From the NCBI GenBank assembly GCA_900317955.1, contig ONIP01000003.1:207128-271127 (forward strand): DNA of 64,000 bases. Reading direction: 5' to 3'. The position numbers were made by a program, and so were the translations under genes. This DNA comes from an uncultured Bacteroidales bacterium. GTDB taxonomy: Bacteria > Bacteroidota > Bacteroidia > Bacteroidales > P3. Within the stretch, counting starts at the first letter, position 1; each line of letters opens with the position of its first letter. Below are positions 15,185 to 23,540 of this stretch, in pieces. A model generated the notes under the pieces. That model was given only the letters and a program-made list of their open reading frames with translations, made no database searches and was not told the DNA's origin.

Positions 15185-16165
15185 TTGAGAACGCAAGAAG
15201 ATATACAGAAAATTGCAATTGAAGTAATTGCAGAGGAAAAAAAGGCGGTGGAAAGTCTTGCCGAACACATCAATAATAACTTTTCTTTAGCAGTGGAAAC
15301 TATTTTTTGCGCTTCGGGAAGAGTGATAATGACAGGTATCGGAAAGAGTGCAAACATAGCCGCAAAGGTGGTGTCGACGCTCAACAGCACGGGGACACCG
15401 GCGTTGTTTATGCATGCCGCCGATGCAATACATGGCGATTTGGGAATGATACAGCCGGGCGATGTGGTGGTGTGTGTGTCGAAAAGCGGCAATACTCCGG
15501 AGATAAAGGTGCTTATACCCTTGGTTAAGAATTTCGGCAATAAACTAATCGCCATTGTTGGAAACACCGATTCTTTTCTTGCCCACGAGGCTGACATTGT
15601 GCTGGACACCACTGTTGAACACGAAGCATGTCCCAACAATCTTGCCCCCACCAGCAGTACTACGGCACAACTGGTAATGGGCGACGCCCTGGCCATTGCC
15701 CTCATGGCATGCCGCAATTTCACTGCTCAGGACTTTGCCCGTTTCCATCCCGGCGGGGCTTTGGGCAAGCAGCTTTACATGCGTGTAAGCGATTTGTATT
15801 TGCAGAATGAGAAGCCGCAGGTAGCACCCGACACTCCTGTTCGCGAAACCATACTTGAGATGACTTCGCGCCGTTTGGGATGCGCTGTTGTTGTAAGCCC
15901 TTCGGCGGAGGGAAAGATTGTGGAAGGCATTGTTACCGACGGCGACCTGCGCCGCATGATAAAGGCTAACACGTCGTTTGACACCCTCACCGCAGCAGAC
16001 ATCATGACCCGGCATCCCAAATGCATCGCCGACACCGAGTATGCTGTCAACGCCTTGCACCTGATGAGAACACACAGCATTACCCAGCTGGTTGTCGTTG
16101 ACCGGAACGGATACTACCTTGGAGTGCTCCATCTGCATGATATTCTCCGTGAAGGAATCATATAA
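15185..16165 (+). CDS. kdsD: D-arabinose-5-phosphate isomerase
   Basis: A 326-residue KdsD/KpsF enzyme, which converts ribulose 5-phosphate to arabinose 5-phosphate for Kdo and lipopolysaccharide synthesis. The SIS domain (about 30-165) has VIMTGIGKSANIAAKVVSTLNS and SKSGNTPEI. DALAIALM and FHPGGALGK follow, then two CBS domains (about 205-326). The start looks unusual: no in-frame ATG lies near the N-terminus, so TTG at 15185 (giving MRTQEDIQKIA) is the likely initiator, and a low translation level may be intended. lptB follows 94 bases downstream, a lipopolysaccharide export partner. The call is secure; only the start is uncertain. Confidence 0.93.
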   Translation: MRTQEDIQKIAIEVIAEEKKAVESLAEHINNNFSLAVETIFCASGRVIMTGIGKSANIAAKVVSTLNSTGTPALFMHAADAIHGDLGMIQPGDVVVCVSKSGNTPEIKVLIPLVKNFGNKLIAIVGNTDSFLAHEADIVLDTTVEHEACPNNLAPTSSTTAQLVMGDALAIALMACRNFTAQDFARFHPGGALGKQLYMRVSDLYLQNEKPQVAPDTPVRETILEMTSRRLGCAVVVSPSAEGKIVEGIVTDGDLRRMIKANTSFDTLTAADIMTRHPKCIADTEYAVNALHLMRTHSITQLVVVDRNGYYLGVLHLHDILREGII

Positions 16166-16177
16166 AATTGTTTTTAC

Positions 16178-16226
16178 GTTGATAAGTTTATACGTTTAAC
16201 GACCCGCATCATATCAACTTATCAAC
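16178..16226. repeat. 11-bp dyad between kdsD and lptB
   Basis: GTTGATAAGTT (16178-16188) is inverted as AACTTATCAAC (16216-16226), and further ATCAAC units follow (ACGTATCAACATATCAAC). The words are the same as in the dyad at 12842, pointing to one repeat family. Confidence 0.65.
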
Positions 16227-16259
16227 AACCAACGTATCAACATATCAACAAAACATCAC

Positions 16260-17084
16260 ATGCAACTCCGAACCGAAAACGTTGTCAAGATATACCGCTC
16301 ACGTACAGTTGTCAAAGAAGTGAGCGTGGAAGTAAACCAAGGCGAGATTGTGGGACTGCTCGGGCCCAATGGAGCCGGCAAGACAACTACTTTCTACATG
16401 ATAGTGGGTATTATCAAGCCCTATTCCGGCCGAGTATTCCTCGACGACCGGGAAATTACAAAAATGCCGATGTATCAACGTGCTCAGCTTGGTGTGGGAT
16501 ACCTTGCCCAGGAGGCTTCTGTCTTTCGCCACATGACCGTCGAGGACAATATCATGTCTATTCTTGAGTTCCGCAAAGACCTTGACACCAACCAGCGCAA
16601 AGAGAAACTCGAGTCGCTTATTTCTGAATTTGGGCTTGAAAGAATACGTCGAAGCAAGGGAATACAGCTGTCGGGAGGCGAGCGCCGCCGTACCGAGATA
16701 GCACGTGCTTTGGCCAACGACCCCAAGTTCTTGCTACTTGACGAGCCTTTTGCAGGCGTCGACCCCATCGCTGTGCAGGACATTCAGGATATTGTTGCCC
16801 ACCTCAAGGACCGCAACATCGGTATCCTTATCACCGACCACAACGTCCACGAAACCCTCAGCATAACCGACCGCGCCTACCTTCTTTATGAAGGCAGTGT
16901 CCTCCACCACGGTACTCCCGAGGAGATGGCTGCCGACCCCGACGTGCGTGAGAAGTACTTGGGTCGCGACTTCGAGCTTCGCCGTGTCAGCACCCGCGCC
17001 CTCAATGGTGAAGCTACCGAGAGCACTGAGAGTGAACCTTCAGAGTCGAGCCAGGGCAACGATGAGAATCAAATTGATAATTGA
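16260..17084 (+). CDS. lptB: LPS export ABC transporter ATP-binding protein LptB
   Basis: The 274-residue cytoplasmic ATPase powers extraction of lipopolysaccharide from the inner membrane with LptF and LptG. Walker A is [16 protein letters not shown], the Q-loop region reads [19 protein letters not shown] (typical of LptB), the signature is [15 protein letters not shown] and Walker B is [13 protein letters not shown], with the switch histidine in [10 protein letters not shown]. Compared with the usual length of about 240 residues it carries a serine/glutamate-rich tail of about 35 residues, likely disordered. It follows kdsD in the same direction, both serving lipopolysaccharide assembly. 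Confidence 0.95.
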   Translation: MQLRTENVVKIYRSRTVVKEVSVEVNQGEIVGLLGPNGAGKTTTFYMIVGIIKPYSGRVFLDDREITKMPMYQRAQLGVGYLAQEASVFRHMTVEDNIMSILEFRKDLDTNQRKEKLESLISEFGLERIRRSKGIQLSGGERRRTEIARALANDPKFLLLDEPFAGVDPIAVQDIQDIVAHLKDRNIGILITDHNVHETLSITDRAYLLYEGSVLHHGTPEEMAADPDVREKYLGRDFELRRVSTRALNGEATESTESEPSESSQGNDENQIDN

Positions 17085-17177
17085 AAAGTGGAATCTCGCT
17101 GGGGCGGTAATCCTTTCAGTCTCCGATACTAATACTTCGTGGTAGCCTGAACAGCCGGACGTATAGTCGATTTGGCT

Positions 17178-17480
17178 TTAGTTGATAGGGCATGAAAGAG
17201 GCGTGTCGCCGATGTCGCAGCCACGGTTGCGCGCCAACCAAAGCAAGGCATAGCTGCATGTAGCGTTAACCTGTCCGCCTCTTCGCTCAATTTCCTCCAC
17301 CGCGCGACGCACCAGTTCCGAGGCAATCCCCTGCCCGCGCAGTCTGTTGTCAACATAGGTGTGGTTGATGTTGTAACTGTTCTCACCCGTCATCGGGAAC
17401 GTCACTTCCCCCACCTCCTCGCCATTTGCAATGGCGGCAATCTTGTTTCTGTAAGTGATATATTCTATCTCGGTTTGCAT
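17178..17480 (-). CDS. small GNAT-family N-acetyltransferase (YjdJ-like)
   Basis: A 100-residue minimal GNAT domain: the acetyl-CoA loop is RLRGQGIASELVRRAVEEI, preceded by INHTYVDNR and followed by CSYALLWLARN. Proteins of this size (COG2388 type) are acetyltransferases of unknown substrate. The gene is convergent with lptB and separated from the downstream island by about 120 bases. Confidence 0.85.
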   Translation of the reverse strand: MQTEIEYITYRNKIAAIANGEEVGEVTFPMTGENSYNINHTYVDNRLRGQGIASELVRRAVEEIERRGGQVNATCSYALLWLARNRGCDIGDTPLSCPIN

Positions 17481-17603
17481 ACTTGTTATATCTTGGCGAT
17501 TTTTGTGCTTTTACTATAACTGTTCTTTCAAATTGTCTTTTGCTGTGTGTTGTTTGTGTTCTATGAAGTAATTGAATGGATTTATTGTGGCAGGTATACC
17601 AGT

Positions 17604-18191
17604 TTATTCCTCTTGCTCGTAATAATAGGAATAGTCTATGCCTTTCATGAATATCTCGCGGTCATTGATACGGTCAGTCAGAGCCTGTTTCAGCAGTATG
17701 CGTATCTTGCCTGCAAAGTCGTAGAGGCCACCGAAGAGGTAGGCGTGAATTTGCTGTAGTGATTTTACTTTGCCAATGTCCCGGCTTGATACGAGATTGC
17801 TCTCCCACAGTGTGTAGGCTTTTTTTCTACTTTGTCCGTCTATTGTGTTTTCGCTGTATTTAAACCAATCGAGGAAAGCCATTGCCTGGCTGTTAGGAAT
17901 TGCTTTTGCTAATTTTTCCACACCGGACAGACTGATTACATCGGTGTTATACCTCTTTCCATCAGAGGCAGCCAGTTTCAGTTGGGTAGTGTCACTAACC
18001 ACCTCGCTCTGTTCTTTCTTTAATTTTGCCTTGAGGTATTTCCAATAGTTTCGGTTCTTCTCGTGGTCATCTTGTTCGTTGATGGCTCCCACAACATCGA
18101 GTACCGAGAACCACCATTGATTGTTTTCCTCGCCCCAAATAGCACGAACCTTATAGTCCTTATAAAAGCGTATGGAAATCTTTGCGTTCAT
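17604..18191 (-). CDS. BRO-N domain protein with an internally deleted Fic module
   Basis: Residues about 1-125 form a BRO-N/KilA-like DNA-binding domain (IRFYKDYKVRAIWGEENNQWWFSVLDVV, shortened in this genome's style, then ISLSGVEKLAKAIPNS). Residues about 130-165 match the start of a Fic domain (SLQQIHAYLFGGLYDFAGKIR), and the last 30 match the usual C-terminus of the same Fic proteins (LTDRINDREIFMKGIDYSYYYE). The middle, including the HPFxEGNGR active site, is absent although the frame is intact. Fic enzymes attach AMP to proteins; this one cannot. It may survive as a regulator or be a decaying toxin. It lies beside a RhuM relic in an A+T-rich island. Confidence 0.65.
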   Translation of the reverse strand: MNAKISIRFYKDYKVRAIWGEENNQWWFSVLDVVGAINEQDDHEKNRNYWKYLKAKLKKEQSEVVSDTTQLKLAASDGKRYNTDVISLSGVEKLAKAIPNSQAMAFLDWFKYSENTIDGQSRKKAYTLWESNLVSSRDIGKVKSLQQIHAYLFGGLYDFAGKIRILLKQALTDRINDREIFMKGIDYSYYYEQEE

Positions 18192-18204
18192 ATTTTGTTT
18201 CTTA

Positions 18205-18579
18205 TTATTCTCCTTTAAAGTATTCCTTCAATGTCTTGGTGGCTTAGATGTGCAACGTCCTCGCCTGATGGGAGTTGACACGGTAGTCAACAGCAATAAC
18301 AGCATCGAGATTATTGAATGTAGTCAAGTGGTTTTTGCCGTCGGAGGCAGTTGCCGAGTTTTTCTCGGTAACTGAATTCTTATCCAGTTCTCCTTCGGAA
18401 AAGATTTTCTTTAAGTGGAGGGAAATGTTGTCGGTCGAACATCCAAACAGCTCTGCCATTGCTTTTTGTGTCAGCCAAAAAGTCTCCTTGTTATAGTAAA
18501 CGTTGACACACACATTACTCTCATCGTTCTGATAGAGGACAATGCTATACTGGGTTTGTTGTGTTTCTTTTTTCTTCAT
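18205..18579 (-). pseudogene. truncated RhuM-family protein
   Basis: The frame from 18579 gives 111 residues typical of the RhuM N-terminus (YSIVLYQNDES, TFWLTQKAMAELFGCS, NLDAVIAVDYRVNSHQA) and then stops at 18244. Read past the stop, ATKTLKEYFKGE continues the family sequence, where RIWATKTLKEYI is usual, so a tryptophan codon seems to have become TAA. A second stop follows at 18205 and the remaining 200 or so residues are missing. RhuM proteins occur in pathogenicity and defence islands; their biochemical role is unsettled. This copy is almost certainly inactive. Confidence 0.7.
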
Positions 18580-18651
18580 GGCATTTGTTCGTGGTCATAT
18601 TTTTTGTTCTTTTGCCAGTTCAACCCCATTTCATTTATGCGGAAATCCAAC

Positions 18652-19293
18652 TTATTTGACAATCTCAATTGTCCAGCCCATATTCAATGACTCATTGATT
18701 TTGTCCAGCATTTTCTTCTTGTCCTTCGTGCTGCTGTGGGTGAGAACATAAAGGCCTGGAGCTGCTTCACGCTGGGCACGACCGTACTTTTTATCTTTGG
18801 TTGTTGCTACGATGTTAATGCGACAATGCTTCAAATTGAGCTCTCTCACCTTTACTAAACCAGCCTCGACAATAGCAGACGTAAATGTTGTTGCTGCATC
18901 GTGTTCCTGCAGTATCGAACCATCTTTTCTATAAATGCAGAGACCTGTCTTGGGTGCAATATTTGTGGAGCGGTTTTTCCGTGGGCCAAATTCTTTGTGT
19001 TCCACCTCGGGGTCGGCCTCCAAACGTTTGGCGTCAATAAGTGCCGAGATATTGGTCTTGCGAGAGAGAGCCACGCTGATGGGTTCTCCAGGGTGGTAAT
19101 CCACCACAAGCACCAATTCCCGTTGCACCTGTTTCAATGCAGGCGCTATGGTCTCCTTAACGACTGGCAAGATTTCCTTCTTGATAATATTCTCCTCCAG
19201 TTCGCTTACCTGCTTTTCGAGATCTTCATTTAATGAGAGACCTTCTTTCCGCAATGTTTCCATTGCCTTGTATAAATCGCTGAGTCGTGACAT
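18652..19293 (-). CDS. uncharacterised protein with N-terminal coiled coil
   Basis: I do not recognise this 213-residue protein. Residues about 1-60 are charged and helical (MSRLSDLYKAMETLRKEG, LEKQVSELEENI), likely a coiled coil. The rest is mixed alpha/beta with basic patches (FGPRKNRSTN, TTKDKKYGRAQREAAPG). No membrane helix or signal peptide is visible. It starts six bases after the DUF1016 nuclease stop, so the two are cotranscribed and may function together. The island context suggests a defence or nucleic-acid role, but this is inference only. Confidence 0.7.
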   Translation of the reverse strand: MSRLSDLYKAMETLRKEGLSLNEDLEKQVSELEENIIKKEILPVVKETIAPALKQVQRELVLVVDYHPGEPISVALSRKTNISALIDAKRLEADPEVEHKEFGPRKNRSTNIAPKTGLCIYRKDGSILQEHDAATTFTSAIVEAGLVKVRELNLKHCRINIVATTKDKKYGRAQREAAPGLYVLTHSSTKDKKKMLDKINESLNMGWTIEIVK

Positions 19294-19299
19294 AAGCTA

Positions 19300-20487
19300 T
19301 TATTGATTATCTTTGATGAATGAGCAGTATTCTTCAAGGGATTTCCGCATCACCTCTTGTGGTATCAGTTTTCGTTGGTATTCTGCCACCATTGTAGGAC
19401 TAAGTGAGCGACTCAATGTATACTCAACCATACTGCGATCTGCTGATGGACAGAGGATAATGCCGATACTTGGATTCTCATTATCTCGTTTTACATCTCT
19501 GTCAAGAGCCTCCAGATACATGTCCATCTTGCCGACAAACTCGGGTTGAAAACCAACTGCTTTCAACTCAATTGCCACCAGACACTGTAATGCCCGATGA
19601 TAGAAAAGAAGGTCTATTCGTTTAGTGGAGCCACCAACTTGAACTCCGTATTCGCTGTCAACAAAAAGGAAGTCTTTACCCAATTCCAGAATGAATTCTT
19701 TCATGTGCTCAAGAAGCCCTTTGTGAAGGTGGTGCTCATTGTGTTTTGCTGGAAGACCCAGGAAATCCACCAAGGCTTTGTCCTTTAGCAAGTACTCGGA
19801 ACTGGGGTAGTCTCTCAGTAATTGTGGTGACAACATCTTCTCCTTGTCGAGAATGGTGGAATATGTCTGATTGACAATGCAACGACGTAACTCTCTTAAT
19901 TTTAGCCTTTCACGGTAAGAATAGAGCATATAAAACACACGCTCTTCGTTCGATTTGCATCTGTTTAGTATCTCAATATGGTTAGTAAACGATGTTACTG
20001 CAAGAACGGCTGGGAAAGGCAATGCAAATTGTGCAGTCGGCGACTGCACAATTAAGGCATCTTCATTTTGTGCAGTCACTGACTGCACTATTTCATTCTG
20101 ACTGTGAGCAACAGATTGTGCAATTGGCAATTGCACTATTTTGTCCAAGTGTAGGGTGTCAATAAAACCAAGGAAAGATTCTGAGCTGTACGTTTCATAG
20201 AAACCCACCATATTGTACAAGTTTCTTTTGCTATAGCCTTTCCTTCTTGGATTCATGCGTTTCAGATAGTCTGCTAATTCGCTAACCACCTTGGCTCCCC
20301 ACTGGGCAGATTTCAATTGTTGAGAAATGTATTGCCCCACCTCCCAATTTGTCAGCAACGCCTCCATATTCACTTTGGCGATAGCCGATGAACGGTGCCG
20401 TTCTATCAGTGAATTGACATACTCAAACTGCTGTTCCAGTTTTGTCAGATTCGGTATAGTTGGTATTGTCTTGCCCATATAATTCAA
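19300..20487 (-). CDS. DUF1016 (YhcG-like) PD-(D/E)XK nuclease family protein
   Basis: A 395-residue protein with the DUF1016 N-terminal winged-helix region (YVNSLIERHRSSAIAKVN, NWEVGQYISQQL, YSKRNLYNMVGFYETY) and a C-terminal PD-(D/E)XK nuclease fold (about 225-380) with RIDLLFYHRALQCLVAIELK supplying the Asp and Glu-x-Lys. The family is widespread in defence islands and often near restriction genes. The linker (about 115-155) carries three near-repeats of IVQ-PxAQ, encoded by strong DNA palindromes. MNYMGK (20487) or MGK (20478) could be the start. It is cotranscribed with the unknown 213-residue gene and follows a frameshifted relic of about 90 codons. Confidence 0.85.
   Translation of the reverse strand: MNYMGKTIPTIPNLTKLEQQFEYVNSLIERHRSSAIAKVNMEALLTNWEVGQYISQQLKSAQWGAKVVSELADYLKRMNPRRKGYSKRNLYNMVGFYETYSSESFLGFIDTLHLDKIVQLPIAQSVAHSQNEIVQSVTAQNEDALIVQSPTAQFALPFPAVLAVTSFTNHIEILNRCKSNEERVFYMLYSYRERLKLRELRRCIVNQTYSTILDKEKMLSPQLLRDYPSSEYLLKDKALVDFLGLPAKHNEHHLHKGLLEHMKEFILELGKDFLFVDSEYGVQVGGSTKRIDLLFYHRALQCLVAIELKAVGFQPEFVGKMDMYLEALDRDVKRDNENPSIGIILCPSADRSMVEYTLSRSLSPTMVAEYQRKLIPQEVMRKSLEEYCSFIKDNQ
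20028..20136. repeat. three palindromes inside the DUF1016 gene
   Basis: ATTGTGCAGTCG-G-CGACTGCACAAT (20028-20052) is a perfect 25-base palindrome. GTGCAGTC-ACT-GACTGCAC (20070-20088) and GTGCAATTG-G-CAATTGCAC (20118-20136) follow at about 45-base spacing. They encode the repeated peptide IVQ(S/L)PxAQ on the minus strand. Confidence 0.85.
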
Positions 20488-20501
20488 AATTATAATCCAC
20501 T

Positions 20502-20773
20502 CTAGATGTTTGGATTTATTAGTATATTTGCATCAATATTCGCAGCAACATCAGAGCCGAAAGATTTTAGTTTTGATATAATGCCATTCTTTGCCTTCTC
20601 TTTATCATTTTTAGATTCATCAAGCTTCTTTATTTGCCGGTCAAATCATCCTTTATTGCTTCAAGGAACATGTTTATAGCAAGAGCTTGTTCTTGGCTCT
20701 GTCGATAGCGTACGACAAGTTCTTTTCCCCATTGAGAATAATCCTTGTCTATGATGGTTATTTTTTTATCCAT
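20502..20773 (-). pseudogene. frameshifted small gene upstream of the DUF1016 nuclease
   Basis: From ATG 20773 the first frame gives 47 residues (MDKKITIIDKDYSQWGKELV...) and stops at 20630. Shifting one base near 20645 opens a second stretch with DRQIKKLDESKNDKEKAKNG and ILINPNI ending at 20502. Together they would make a plausible 91-residue protein. The N-terminus resembles starts of YhcG-type proteins (DKDYSQW...VRYRQSQ), so it may descend from a second DUF1016 gene or a linked small partner. A single-base indel seems to have broken it. Programmed frameshifting is possible but no slippery site is evident. Confidence 0.55.
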
Positions 20774-21183
20774 ATTCTTTTTGCAATAATACTCAAATTA
20801 TTTCACTGTTACTGTCCTTATGCATTTTTCAATTCTGTCTTTTCAATTTTCCATTATTTAAGGTCCGAGACGCGGTAATGTTTCTCTCTACAATAATTAT
20901 TTCTATTTTGACGGTGCCCAACGCAGTTATCTCATCAAGTTTGGTTGCCACAGCCCCACCCTACGGGCTGGCAGGTATTATTTATTACATATTTCTCTCG
21001 TGTGAGCGATACACATCCCATGCACCCTTGTTAGTTTGAAATATCTCTTGCTTTCAAAAAATCATCCTTTCATGATATCACGCTGCTATAGACTTCTTTA
21101 TGTTTCTTGCTGGGCACAGAAACACAATATAATAATTTCAATCGTTGTGAACAATCTCATCCAAAGTCATGAAGAATGGAATC
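20774..21183. other. intergenic region with a G+C-rich hairpin
   Basis: About 410 A+T-rich bases between the island genes. The only clear structure is CAGCCC (20951-20956) mirrored by GGGCTG (20965-20970) within CCCCACCCTACGGGCTGG. It stands out by its G+C content and may be the end of a transcript or a fragment of a dispersed repeat (compare CTTACGGCTTG at 56420). No gene is supported here. Confidence 0.5.
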
Positions 21184-23529
21184 TTAAGTGTGTTTTTTGA
21201 ACACAAAATCGCTAATTGACTCTAATTTATCTATTTGAGACTTGTTTAAACCTTTTGTATCTGAAGACCACATATCTTTATATGAACTAAGCACTGATAA
21301 CCATTTAGTTTTCTCTGCTTTTGTGTTAAAACCGTCTCCTATATCAAACGAGAATATGCTTTCAAATGTTTTAAATGCCGAGGCTCCCTCTTTTTCACGT
21401 GACCAAAATCTTTCTATTATTGTTTTTAATTCTGACATATCAATCATGTCTGTCCAGACAATTTCTTCAAAATCGACTCCTTCTTTATGATGTTTTGCCA
21501 TCTGGTCATTTGCTCTTTTTGTGCAAGCGTTTTTAATCGTGTTTATTTCAAGATCCCAATGTTCTCCAAAAAGTTCCTCTAATTGGCAAATAACCATCTT
21601 TCTAATTTCTGCAACTACAGATTGTCCTATTTTCCGCCCCTTCTCTTGTAATTCTTTATCTTGAGTTTCTCTCCATTCAATAAGCTTTGACGGGTTATAT
21701 TCAGGAAATGTTTTATTAATAAGGTTTTGATATGTCCTCAACCATATTGTTTCTGCCATTTTACCTTGAATACCTAGGAACCTGTCTTTTTCTTCGTTCG
21801 ATAAAGACTTAAGCCCTTCCATTAATGCTTTCAAATATTTAGTTATTGCATCAGCGCACTCAACACTTGATGATTTGTTTGTCAAAAGGCCTTTATCTAT
21901 TAGGTGATTCCTTAAATCGCTAATTAAACATATATAAGGGACGACACCTCGAATAGACATAATATATTTATTATTTCTGTCGTAAAACTCAGGATAATTG
22001 TCTTTTATGTATGAATAACAACGGATAACGAAATCTGTTATCTTATCTCTTGATTCTCTCATAGCAGTGTCATCATCATGTATTGTGGTATCGTACATCG
22101 AATATCGTATAGAATCTTCTTTAAATCTTGAGGCAGTAGCTTTGGGTATGAATGTTGCTTTGCTGAAAGCATTATCAAAAGATGTAAATGAAAAACATGC
22201 AGTATCTTCACCGACAGTTATCATATTATATAGTGGGGATTCTTTTTTGTTTGCAAGAACCTTAATAATTGAAGATCGTAAAGCTTTCATTTTTGAATCC
22301 AACTTACTTGACTTCCAAAGCATATCTTCCTCCAAATCAAGTCTTAGATCTTTACTAACTGCTTTTTGATTCTGATTGATTTCCATAAATAGATTAAGTT
22401 GCTCCTCTGGTATCATGCCAACAAAAGCAACTACTGGAATTGTGTTTGTGTCTTTATATTCTGAACCAGCATATCCATAAACACGATGTTGCCCATCTAT
22501 TATGTAGGCCATTCCATACACATTAGGTATTTTTAATATGCCAAGTCGGGATTTTGTATCTTGACCTTTTGATTCTGCTTGAAACTCTAATTTATGTTTT
22601 TTGTTTGTATTAAAGTTTATAATGATGGAGTTTGGGAAAAAACCGCCGCCATTAATAAACTCTGTTATATTTTTAAGTCTTTTGGGAACTAGTAATCTTT
22701 GATAAGTCGGCAAGTCAAAATCATTAGCAGCAGTTCTATGCAGGACAAATCCCAATTTCAACAGTTTTGCAGGTTCAATAGAAAACATATAATACTTGTG
22801 TTTGCCCATATTGCCTTCAATCGCAGGAATCTCTATACGATTATTGTTGATTGCCTCATCTCTAAACATTAAACCATAGAATTGGTATAATACAGAGTCT
22901 TTGTAATTTTTTATTAGTTTATCAATATACTTTTGTGTTTTTTCATCATAAATATAGACTTTCTGCTCCTTGAAACGTTCAAGATCTGCACTGCATCCCG
23001 CAAAATTATAGTTTTTTGTTGCAAAAATAAATTTTACTTTTTTATCTTGCCCATATACCTGTCTCAATGCATTAATTACGCCTTGTTTTCTTAAACGCAA
23101 TGCTTCAGCTTCATCTTTGAAAGATGGTGCACTTTTAAGCTCCGCTGCGGCTTTACATTCTACTACAAATATTGCTTCTTCGCCCACAGCAACCACGTCT
23201 AATTGTTTGCGGTCTTTTTCGCCTTCTCCCCATCTTAAATGAAATTGATCATCAATATTTAAACATCTAAATCCTAATTCATAGAACTGACACCATACTT
23301 GATGTTCAAATTGTTTTGAAATAGACTTCTTTCTTCTTATTCTCGTAACGGATTTCTTTATGTCTACAATTTCCCAGCCTTCCCTAACTTGGTCATCGAC
23401 CATCCCATGAGGAACACTCATTTCTTCATATTCGCCTTTAAATGCTTTATATAGTTTGCCTAGACGGCTAACGTCATCAGACATTTTTTCAGAAATATAC
23501 TGCCGGTCTTCAGCTGTAAACTTTGCCAT
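21184..23529 (-). CDS. DGQHR-domain protein with N-terminal PD-(D/E)XK nuclease-like domain
   Basis: A 781-residue protein. Residues about 70-190 look like a PD-(D/E)XK endonuclease fold: KQLDVVAVGEEAIFVVECKA provides the Asp and the Glu-x-Lys. The centre carries the DGQHR motif (YIIDGQHRVYGYAG, about 340) with IPVVAFVGM and LFMEINQNQKAVSKDLR, the hallmark of the DndB/DpdB group linked to DNA phosphorothioate and deazaguanine modification systems. The C-terminal 350 residues are mostly helical. It ends the transcript begun by the adenine methylase gene 11 bases upstream. A restriction-modification role is likely, with the DGQHR part perhaps acting as a DNA- or nucleotide-sensing module (inference). 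Codon use is much richer in A+T than flanking core genes, indicating transfer. Confidence 0.8.
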   Translation of the reverse strand: MAKFTAEDRQYISEKMSDDVSRLGKLYKAFKGEYEEMSVPHGMVDDQVREGWEIVDIKKSVTRIRRKKSISKQFEHQVWCQFYELGFRCLNIDDQFHLRWGEGEKDRKQLDVVAVGEEAIFVVECKAAAELKSAPSFKDEAEALRLRKQGVINALRQVYGQDKKVKFIFATKNYNFAGCSADLERFKEQKVYIYDEKTQKYIDKLIKNYKDSVLYQFYGLMFRDEAINNNRIEIPAIEGNMGKHKYYMFSIEPAKLLKLGFVLHRTAANDFDLPTYQRLLVPKRLKNITEFINGGGFFPNSIIINFNTNKKHKLEFQAESKGQDTKSRLGILKIPNVYGMAYIIDGQHRVYGYAGSEYKDTNTIPVVAFVGMIPEEQLNLFMEINQNQKAVSKDLRLDLEEDMLWKSSKLDSKMKALRSSIIKVLANKKESPLYNMITVGEDTACFSFTSFDNAFSKATFIPKATASRFKEDSIRYSMYDTTIHDDDTAMRESRDKITDFVIRCYSYIKDNYPEFYDRNNKYIMSIRGVVPYICLISDLRNHLIDKGLLTNKSSSVECADAITKYLKALMEGLKSLSNEEKDRFLGIQGKMAETIWLRTYQNLINKTFPEYNPSKLIEWRETQDKELQEKGRKIGQSVVAEIRKMVICQLEELFGEHWDLEINTIKNACTKRANDQMAKHHKEGVDFEEIVWTDMIDMSELKTIIERFWSREKEGASAFKTFESIFSFDIGDGFNTKAEKTKWLSVLSSYKDMWSSDTKGLNKSQIDKLESISDFVFKKHT

Positions 23530-23540
23530 AATGAATTATT

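Noticed and set aside
20028..20136. regularly spaced palindromes resembling a tiny CRISPR array
   Set aside because: The repeats are too short and variable, lie inside a coding frame, and no cas gene is present.
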